From: Calliopsis andreniformis
Lineage: Eukaryota; Arthropoda; Insecta; Hymenoptera; Andrenidae
Assembly (NCBI RefSeq): GCF_051401765.1
Contig: NW_027480482.1
Coordinates: 372,001 to 436,000, forward strand
Length of the DNA: 64,000 nucleotides
Direction: 5' to 3'
In this document: positions 55,401 to 64,000 of the stretch, piece after piece
Layout of the letters: every line of letters starts with the position of its first letter
How positions within the stretch are numbered: position 1 is the stretch's first letter
Translations under genes and position numbers: made by a program
Notes under the pieces: model-generated
What the model saw: only the letters and a program-made list of their open reading frames with translations
The model's database searches: none
What the model was told of the DNA's origin: nothing

Positions 55401-56390
55401 GTATTGAGGATTGAGGACTGGGGATTGAGGATTGAGGAACGAGGATTGAGGATTGAGGATGATGGCTTAGGGTTGAGGATTGAGGTTTGAGGACTGAGGA
55501 CTGAGTATTGAGGATTGAGATTTGAGGATTGAGGATTGAGGGTTGAGGATTGAGGATTGGGTATTGAGGATTGAAGAATGAGGATTGAGGGTTGAGGGCT
55601 GAGGACTGATTATTGCAGATTGGGTATTGAGGAATGAAGACTGACGATTGAGGATTGTGGATTGAGGATTGGGGATTGAGGATTGAGGATTGAAGGTTGA
55701 GTATTGAGGATTGAAGGTTGAGGATTGAGGATTGAGGATTGAGGATTGAGGATTGAAGATTGAGGATTGGGGACTGAGTGTTGAGTGTTCAGTGATGAGA
55801 ATTGATGTTTGTGCATAGAGATTTGAAGATTGCAGATTGAGTATTGATTATTGAAAACTGTGAATTGATGATATTGTATTGAGGATTGAGAATTGACAAC
55901 TGATTGTTGAGGACTGAGGTCTAAAGATTGAGGATTCAGGATTGAAGATTGAGGATTGGGTATTGAGGATTGAAGAATGAGGATTGAGGTTTGAGGAACG
56001 AGGATTGAGGATTGAGAATTGAGGACTGAGGATTGACGATTGAGTATTGAGGACTGAGGATTGATGACTGAGGATTGAGGACTGAGGAATGAGGATTGAG
56101 GATTGAGGATTGAAGATTGAGTATTGAGGATTGAGGATTGAGGATTGAGGATTGAGGATTGGGTATTGAGGATTGAAGAATGAGGATTGACGATTCAGGG
56201 TTGAGGATTGAGGATTGAAGATTGAGTATTGAGGATTGAAGGTTGGCGATTGAGGATTGAGGATTGTGGATTGAGGATTGAGGGTTGAGGATTGAAGATT
56301 GAGTATTGAGGATTGAAGACTGAGTATTCAGGATTGAAGATTGAGGATTGAGGACTGAGGCTTGAGGATTGAGGATTGAGGATTGAAGGT
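52499..56390 (+). repeat. Family A higher-order unit, copy A4
   Basis: It is colinear with A2 (offset 47224, then 47670 beyond the point of the A2 deletion), so it keeps the 446 bp lost in A2. Like A2 it switches to TTGACAACAGATTG near 56420. Private substitutions include GGATTAAGGATTTGG near 53315, GAATGATGATTG near 53341 and GATTTTTGAGG near 54652. Confidence 0.88.
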
Positions 56391-56774
56391 TGAGGATTGG
56401 GGATTGAGGCTTGAGGATTGACAACAGATTGTTGAGGACTGAGAGCTGAAGATTGAGGATTCAGGATTGAGGTTTCAGAATTGAGGTTTGAGGACTGAGG
56501 ATTGAGGATTGAAGATTGAGGTTTGAGGATTGAGGATTGAGAATTGAGAATTGAGGATGAGGACTGAGGGTTGAGGATTGAGGATTGAGGAATGAAGATT
56601 CAGTATGGAGGATTGAAGATTGAGGATTGAGGATTGACGATTGAAGATTGAGGATTGAGTATTGAAGATTGAGTATTCAGGACTAAGGATTGATGATTGA
56701 GGATTGAGGATTGATGACTGAGGATTGAGGATTGAGGATTGATGATTGAGGATTGAGGATAGAAGATTCAGTAT

Positions 56775-58996
56775 TGAGGATTGAGGATTGATGACTGAGG
56801 ATTGAGGATTGAGGATTGAGGATTGAGTATTGAGGATTGAAGGTTGATGATTGAGGATTGAGGATTGATGATTGCGGATTGAGTATTGAGGATTGAGTAT
56901 TGAGGATTGATGATTGAAGACTGAGTATTGAGGATTGAAGATTGAGGTTTGAGGATTGAGGATTGAGAATTGAGAATTGAGGATGAGGACTGAGGGTTGA
57001 GGATTGAGGATTGAGGCTTGAGGATTGAGGATTGAGGATTGAAGATTGAGGATTGGGGATTGAGGATTGATGATTGAGGATTGAGGATTGAGGATTGAGG
57101 ATTTGGTATTGAGGATTGAAGAATGAGGATTGACGATTCAGGATTGAGGATTGAGGATTGAAGATTGAGAATTGAGGATTGAGGATTGAGAATTGTGGAT
57201 TGGGGATTGAGGGTTGAGGATTGAAAATTGAGAATTGAGGACTGAGGATTGACGATTGAGTATTGAGGATTGAGGATTGATGACTGAGGATTGAGGATTG
57301 AGGATTGAGGATTTGGTATTGAGGATTGAAGAATGAGGATTGACGATTCAGGATTGAGGATTGAGGATTGAAGATTGAGAATTGAGGATTGAGGATTGAG
57401 AATTCTGGATTGGGGATTGAGGGTTGAGGATTGAAGATTGAGAATTGAGGACTGAGGATTGACGATTGAGTATTGAGGATTGAAGGTTGATGATTGAGGA
57501 TTGAGGATTGTGGCCTGTGGATTGAAGGTTGAGGATTGAAGATTGAGTATTGAGGATTGAAGATTGAGTATTCAGGATTGAAGATTGAGGATTGAGGATT
57601 GAGGCTTGAGGATTGAGGATTGAGGATTGAAGATTGAGGATTGGGGATTGAGGATTGAGGATTGAGGATTGAAGATTGAGGATTGAGGATTGAGGACTGA
57701 GGATTGAGGATTGAGGATTGAAGATTGAGCATTGAGGATTGAATTTTGAGGACTGGGGATTGAGGATTGAAGATTGAGGATTAAGGATTGAGGATTGGGG
57801 ATTGAGGATCTAGGATTGGAGATTGATTATTCAGGTTTGAAGATTGACGATTGAGGATTGAGGATTGATAATTGTGAATTGAGGATGAGGACTGAGGGTT
57901 GAGGATGGAGGTTTGGGGAATGAGGATTGAGGATTGAGGATTGAGGATTGAGGATTGAGGTTTGAGGAACGAGGATTGAAGATTGAGAATTGAGGACTGA
58001 GGATTGACGATTGAGAATTGAGGTCTGAGGATTGACGATTGAGTATTGAGGATTGAGGACTGATGACTTAGGATTGAGGATTGAGGATTGAGGATTGGGT
58101 ATTGAGGATTGAAGAATGAGGATTGACGATTCAGGATTGAGGATTGAGGATTGAAGATTGAGTATTGAGGATTGAAGGTTGATGATTGAGGATTGAGGAT
58201 TGTGGATTGTGGATTGAAGGTTGAGGATTGAAGATTGAGTATTGAGGATTGAAGATTGAGTATTCAGGATTAAAGATTGAGGATTGAGGATTGAGGCTTG
58301 AGGATTGAGGATTGAAGATAGAGGATTGGGGATTGAGGATTGAGAATCGAGGATGAGGACTGAGCGTTGAGGATTGAGGTTTGAGGAACGAGGATTGAGG
58401 ATTGAGAATTGAGGACTGGGGATTGACGATTGAGTATCGAGGATTGAGGAACGAGGATTGAGGATTGAGAATTGAGGACTGAGGATTGACGATTGAGTAT
58501 TGAGGATTGAGGATTGATGATTGAGGATTGAGTATTGAGGATTGAAGACTGAGTATTCAGGATTGAAGATTGAGGATTGAGGATTGAGGCTTGAGGATTG
58601 AGGATTGAGGATTGAAGGTTGAGGATTGGGGATTGAGGATTGAGGATTGACAACAGATTGTTGAGGACTGAGAGCTGAAGATTGAGGATTCAGGATTGAG
58701 GTTTCAGAATTGAGGTTTGAGGACTGAGGATTGAGGATTGAAGATTGAGGTTTGAGGATTGAGGATTGAGAATTGAGGATGAGGACTGAGGGTTGAGGAT
58801 TGAGGATTGAGGATTGAAGATTCAGTATGGTGGATTGAAGATTGAGGATTGAGGATTGACGATTGAAGATTGAGGATTGAGTATTGAAGATTGAGTATTC
58901 AGGACTAAGGATTGATGATTGAGGATTGAGGATTGATGACTGAGGATTGAGGATTGAGGATTGATGATTGAGGATTGAGGATAGAAGATTCAGTAT
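56775..58996 (+). repeat. 2222-bp extra segment relative to the first super-copy
   Basis: AGAAGATTCAGTAT is at 9091 in copy 1 but at both 56761 and 58983 here. The extra segment starts like 9437 onward, runs through a block that pairs with 59.4-60.75 kb at +3010 (GAATTTTGAGGACT at 57741/60751), and returns to an 8.5-9.1 kb type sequence. This is the pattern expected of an out-of-step exchange between neighbouring units. Confidence 0.82.
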
Positions 58997-61900
58997 GGAG
59001 GATTGAAGATTGGGGATTGAGGATTGACGATTGAAGATTGAGGATTGAGTATTGAAGATTGAGTATTCAGGACTAAGGATTGAGGATTGAGGATTGAGGG
59101 TTGAGGATTGAGTATTGAGGATTGAAGATTGAGGTTTGAGGATTGAGGACTGTGGATGGAGGATGCGGGCTGAGGGTTGAGGATTGAGGTTTGAGTATTG
59201 AATGCAGAGAATTCAGGATATTCTATTGAGTATTGAGAATTGAGGATTGAGGATTGAGAATTGTGGATTGGGGATTGAGGGTTGAGGATTGAAGATTGAG
59301 AATTGAGGACTGAGGGTTGACGATTGAGTATTGAGGATTGAGGATTGATGACTGAGGATTGAGGATTGAGGATTGAGGATTGAGTATTGAGGATTGAAGG
59401 TTGATGATTGAGGATTGAGGATTGATGATTGAGGATTGAGTATTGAGGATTGAGTATTGAGGATTGATGATTGAAGACTGAGTATTGAGGATTGAAGATT
59501 GAGGTTTGAGGATTGAGGATTGAGAATTGAGAATTGAGGATGAGGACTGAGGGTTGAGGATTGAGGATTGAGGCTTGAGGATTGAGGATTGAGGATTGAA
59601 GATTGAGGATTGGGGATTGAGGATTGAGGATTGAGGATTGAAGATTGAGGATTGGGGATTGAGGATTGAGGATTGAGAATTGAGAATCGAAGATTGAGTA
59701 TTGAGGATTGAAGATTGAGGTTTGAGGATTGAGGATTGAGCATGGAGGATGAGGGCTGAGGGTTGAGGATTGAGGTTTGAGTATTGAATACTGAGAATTC
59801 AGGATATTCTATTGAGTATTGAGAGTTGAGGATTGATGGTTGAGTATTGAGGATTGAGGGTTGAGTATTGAGGATTGAAGAGTGAGGTTTGAGGATTGAG
59901 GATTGAGAATCGAGGATGAGTACTGAGCGTTGAGGATTGAGGTTTGAGGAACGAGGATTGAGGATTGAGAATTGAGGACTGGGGATTGACGATTGAGTAT
60001 CGAGGATTGAGGAACGAGGATTGAGGATTGAGAATTGAGGACTGAGGATTGACGATTGAGTATTGAGGATTGAGGATTGATGATTGAGGATTGAGGATTG
60101 AGGATTGAGGATTTGGTATTGAGGATTGAAGAATGAGGATTGACGATTCAGGATTGAGGATTGAGGATTGAAGATTGAGAATTGAGGATTGAGGATTGAG
60201 AATTGTGGATTGGGGATTGAGGGTTGAGGATTGAAGATTGAGAATTGAGGACTGAGGATTGACGATTGAGTATTGAGGATTGAGGATTGATGACTGAGGA
60301 TTGAGGATTGAGGATTGAGGATTTGGTATTGTGGATTGAAGAATGAGGATTGACGATTCAGGATTGAGGATTGAGGATTGAAGATTGAGAATTGAGGATT
60401 GAGGATTGAGAATTGTGGATTGGGGATTGAGGGTTGAGGATTGAAGATTGAGAATCGAGGACTGAGGATTGACGATTGAGTATTGAGGATTGAAGGTTGA
60501 TGATTGAGGATTGAGTATTGTGGATTGTGGATTGAAGGTTGAGGATTGAAGATTGAGTATTGAGGATTGAAGATTGAGTATTCACAATTGAAGATTGAGG
60601 ATTGAGGATTGAGGCTTGAGGATTGAGGATTGAGGATTGAAGATTGAGGATTGGGGATTGAGGATTGAGGATTGAGGATTGAAGATTGAGGATTGAGGAT
60701 TGAGGACTGAGGATTGAGGATTGAGGATTGAGGATTGAGCATTGAGGATTGAATTTTGAGGACTGTGGATTGAGGATTGAAGATTGAGGATTAAGGATTG
60801 AGGATTGGGGATTGAGGATCTAGGATTGGAGATTGATTATTCAGGTTTGAAGATTGACGATTGAGGATTGAGGATTGATAATTGTGAATTGAGGATGAGG
60901 ACTGAGGGTTGAGGATTGAGGTTTGGGGAATGAGGATTGAGGATCGAGGATTGAGGATTGAGGATTGAGGTTTGAGGAACGAGGATTGAAGATTGAGAAT
61001 TGAGGTCTGAGGATTGACGATTGAGAATTGAGGTCTGAGGATTGACGATTGAGTATTGAGGATTGAGGACTGATGACTTAGGATTGAGGATTGAGGATTG
61101 AGGACTGGGTATTGAGGATTGAAGAATGAGGATTGACGATTCAGGATTGAGGATTGAGGATTGAAGATTGAGTATTGAGGATTGAAGGTTGATGATTGAG
61201 GATTGAGGATTGTGGATTGTGGATTGAAGGTTGAGGATTGAAGATTGAGGATTGAGGATTGAGGCTTGAGGATTGAGGATTGAAGATTGAGGATTGGGGA
61301 TTGAGGATTAAGGATTGAGGATTGAGTATTGAGGATTGGGGATTGAGGATTGTGGATTGTGGATTGAGGGTTGAGGATTGAAGATTGAGTATTGAGGATT
61401 GAAGATTGAGTATTCAGGATTGAAGATTGACGATTGAGTATTGAAGATTGAGGATTGATGACTGAGGGTTGAGGGTTGAGGACTGAGGATTGCAGATTTG
61501 GTATTGAGGATTGAGGATTGAAGATTGAGGATTAAGGATTGAGGATTGAGGGTTGACGTTTCAGGATTGAGTATTGAAGATTGAGGATTGATGATTGAGG
61601 ATTGAGGATTGAGGATTGAGGATTGAGTATTGAAGATTGTGGATTGATGATCGACGATTAAGGACTGAGGATTGAGGATTGATTATTGAGCTTTGGGGAT
61701 TGAATGATGTGGACTGGGGATAGAGGATTGAAATTGAGGATTAAGGATAGAGTATTGGAGATTGAGGATCTAGGACAGGAGATTGATTATTGAGGCTTGA
61801 AGAGTGAGGATTGAGGATTGAGGATTGATGATTGAGGATTGAGGATTGAAGATTGAGTATGGAGGATTGAGGATTGAGGATTGAAGATTGGGGATTGAGG

Positions 61901-64000
61901 ATTGAAGATTGAGTATGGAGGATTGAAGATTGAGGATTGAGGATTGAGGATTGAGGATTGAAGATTGAGGACTGAGTGTTGAGGGTTGAGTGATGAGAAT
62001 TGATGTTTGTGGATTGAGATTTGAAGATTGAAGATTGGGGATTGAGCATTGAACCATGAGAATTCAGGATATTCTATTGAGTATTGAGAATTGAGGATTG
62101 ATGCTTGAATATTGGTGATTGATGGTTGAGGGTTGTGTGTTGGAAATTGAGGATTGAGGATTGTGGATTGAGGATTGAAGATTGAGTATTGATGATTGAG
62201 GTTTGAGGGTTGAGGGTTGAGGATTGAGGACGAGGACTGGCGGTTGAGGATTGAGGTTTGAGGATTGAGGATTGAAGGCTGAGGATTGAGGACGAGGACT
62301 GACGGTTGAGGATTGAGGATTGATGATTGAGGACTGAGGATTGAGGACTGAGGATTGAGGATTGAGGATTGAGGATTGAAGGTTGAGGATTGAGGATTGA
62401 GGGTTGAGGATTGAGGATTGAAGATTGAGGATTGGGGATTGAGGATTGACAATTGAGGATTGAGTATTGAGGATTGAGAATTGAGGATTGAGGATTGAAG
62501 ATTGAGTATTGAGGATTGAGGACTGGGGATTGAGGATTGAAGATTGAGTATTAACGATTGAGGATTGGGGATTGAGGATCTAGGATTGGAGATTGATTAT
62601 TGAGGATTGAGGATTGAGAATTGAGGATTGAGGATTTAGAATTGAGAATTGAGGATGAGGACTGAGGGTTTAGGATTGTGGTTTGAGGAATGAGGATTGA
62701 GGATTGAGGATTGTGGATTGAGTGTTGGAGATTGAGGATTGATGATTGAGGATTGAGGATTGAAGATTGAGTATGGAGGATTGAAGATTGAGAATTGAGG
62801 ATTAAGGATTGAGGATTGAAGATTGAGGACTGAGTGTTGAGGGTTGAGTGATGAGAATTGATGTTTGTGGATTGAGATTTGAAGATTGAAGATTGGAGAT
62901 TTAGCATTGAACCATGAGAATTCAGGATATTCTATTGTGTATTGAGAATTTAGGATTGATGGTTGAATATTGGTGATTGATGGTTCAGGGTTGTGTGTTG
63001 AATCTTGAGGATTGAGGATTGTGGATTGAGGATTGAAGATTGGGTATTGATGATTGAGAATTGAGAATTGAGGATGAGGACTGAGGGTTGAGGAATGAGG
63101 TTTGAGGAATGAGGATTGAGGATTGACGCTTGAGGATAGAGGATCGAGGATGGAGGATTGAAGGCTGAGTATTGAGGATTGAAGATTGAGGATTGAGTAT
63201 TCAGGATTGAGGATTGAGGATGAGGGCTGAGGGTTGAGGATTGAGGATTGAGGATTGAGGATTGAAGATTGAGGATTGAGGATTGAGGTTTGAGGATTGA
63301 GGATTGAAGATTGAAGATTGAGTATTGAGGATTGAAGGTTGAGGATTGAGGATTGAGTATTGAGGATGGAGAATGAGGGCTGAGGGTTGAGGATTGGGGT
63401 TTGAGTATTGAACCCTGAGAATTCAGGATATTCTATTGAGTATTGAGAATTGAGGATTGATGGTTGAGTATTGAGGATTGAGAATTGAGGATTGAGGATT
63501 GAGTTTTGAAGATTGAGGATTGATGATTGAGGATTGAGTATTGAGGATTGAGGATTGAAGATTGAGGACTGAGTGTTGAGGGTTGAGTGATGATAATTGA
63601 TTTTTGTGGATGGAGACATGAAGATTGAAGATTGAGGATTGAGTATTGAAGACTGAGAATTCAGGATATTCTATTGAGTATTGAGTATTGAGTATTGAGG
63701 ATTCAGGATTGAGGATTGAGTATTGAAGATTGAGGATTGATGATTGAGGACTGAGGATTGAGGATTGAGGATTGAGGATTGAGTTTTGCAGATTGAGGAT
63801 TGATGATTGAGGATTGAGGATTGAGGATTGGGGATTGAGGATTGAGGATTGAAGGTTGAGGATTGAGGATTGAGGATTGAGTGTTGAGGGTTGAGTGATG
63901 AGAATTGATGTTTGTGGATGGAGACTTGAAGATTGAAGATTGAGGATTGAGTATTGAAGACTGAGAATTCAGGATATTCTATTGAGAATTGAGAATTGAG
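58997..64000 (+). repeat. Second copy of 9105-14296
   Basis: The offset is 49892 up to the place of the 188-bp duplication and 49704 after it, held to the last base of the window (box at 63965 against 14261). It lacks the second 188-bp unit. Differences are few, such as GACGATTAAGGACTG near 61655 for GACGATTGAGGACTG near 11951. Confidence 0.9.

Larger units (their letters stand above)
1..64000 (+). repeat. Heptanucleotide satellite array, consensus GGATTGA, filling the window
   Basis: The sequence can be cut into 7-bp units of the form GGATTGA from the first base to the last. Units differ mostly by single substitutions, and the final TGA is the most stable part. Even the most divergent words, such as those around GAATTCAGGATATTC or the words TTGTTGC and AGAGAGA, stay in the 7-bp register. 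Occasional 6-bp units (GGATGA, GGACGA, GAATGA, GGATAA) and rarer 8-bp units shift the phase by one base. The + strand is almost free of C. No stretch of 300 bases departs from this pattern, so there is no intervening gene or unique DNA. Both window edges lie inside the repeat, so the array is longer than 64 kb. The host and chromosomal location cannot be told from the sequence. Confidence 0.98.

Noticed and set aside
1..64000. Telomere array (TTAGGG-like, given TTGAGGA and the G-rich strand)
   Set aside because: The unit is far too degenerate, carries multi-kb HORs and does not match any telomeric repeat I know; telomerase products are near-uniform.
1..64000. Cyanobacterial or other bacterial heptanucleotide STRR tract
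   Set aside because: Bacterial short tandem heptamer tracts are normally tens to a few hundred bases between genes. A gene-free block above 64 kb with HORs does not fit, although a bacterial source cannot be formally excluded from sequence alone.
1..64000. tRNA, rRNA or other structured RNA genes
   Set aside because: The near absence of C on one strand prevents the paired stems these genes need, and no conserved rRNA or tRNA words were seen.
1..64000. Simple assembly artefact or a circular molecule read one and a third times
   Set aside because: The two super-copies differ by defined indels (446, 2222, 188 and 7 bp) and scattered substitutions, so they are not the same bases read twice. Smaller local misassemblies cannot be ruled out without reads.

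Overview
The whole 64-kb window is one block of tandemly repeated, non-coding satellite DNA. Its elementary unit is a degenerate heptanucleotide, read on the + strand as GGATTGA (same phase family as GAGGATT/TTGAGGA; AATCCTC on the - strand). Essentially every line is made of this heptamer and point variants of it (AGATTGA, GTATTGA, GAATTGA, GGTTTGA, GGACTGA, GGGTTGA, TGATTGA, CGATTGA, GGAATGA, GGATTCA). The strands are very asymmetric: the + strand is rich in G, A and T and has only a few C per 60 bases. I see no protein gene, rRNA, tRNA, transposon, CRISPR array or unique flank. The many long open frames on the - strand follow from the repeat: three heptamers make 21 bp (seven codons), the - strand consensus has no stop in any frame, and every frame reads a permutation of NPQSSIL.

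Above the heptamer there is a layered higher-order repeat (HOR) structure, recovered by matching rare variant words at fixed offsets. Family A (1-8720 and 47232-56390) has a 5267-5274 bp unit in tandem pairs, with an internal 1360-bp module repeated 2083 bp apart. Blocks at 8721-26640 hold related modules repeated at offsets of 188, 3693, 5116, 4161 and 1730 bp. Family C (about 26640-33850) is marked by a word found only there and repeated five times. A D block (about 36550-44411) repeats at 4314-5164 bp and carries an 850-bp tandem duplication in its second copy. 44907-46454 repeats 39248-40795. Finally, 1-14296 returns almost colinearly as 47232-64000, so the window spans a bit more than one super-unit of about 47-50 kb, and the array very probably continues past both ends.

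Length changes between copies (188, 446, 495 and 850 bp) are whole numbers of heptamers minus the number of 6-bp units inside them. This is what in-register unequal exchange or replication slippage would produce. The organism cannot be named from this sequence. Simple heptanucleotide satellites with nested HORs suggest eukaryotic constitutive heterochromatin (centromeric, pericentromeric, subtelomeric, or a sex or B chromosome) resolved by long reads, but this is inference. All multi-kb block boundaries come from reading by eye and may be off by tens of bases because the heptamer background is self-similar.
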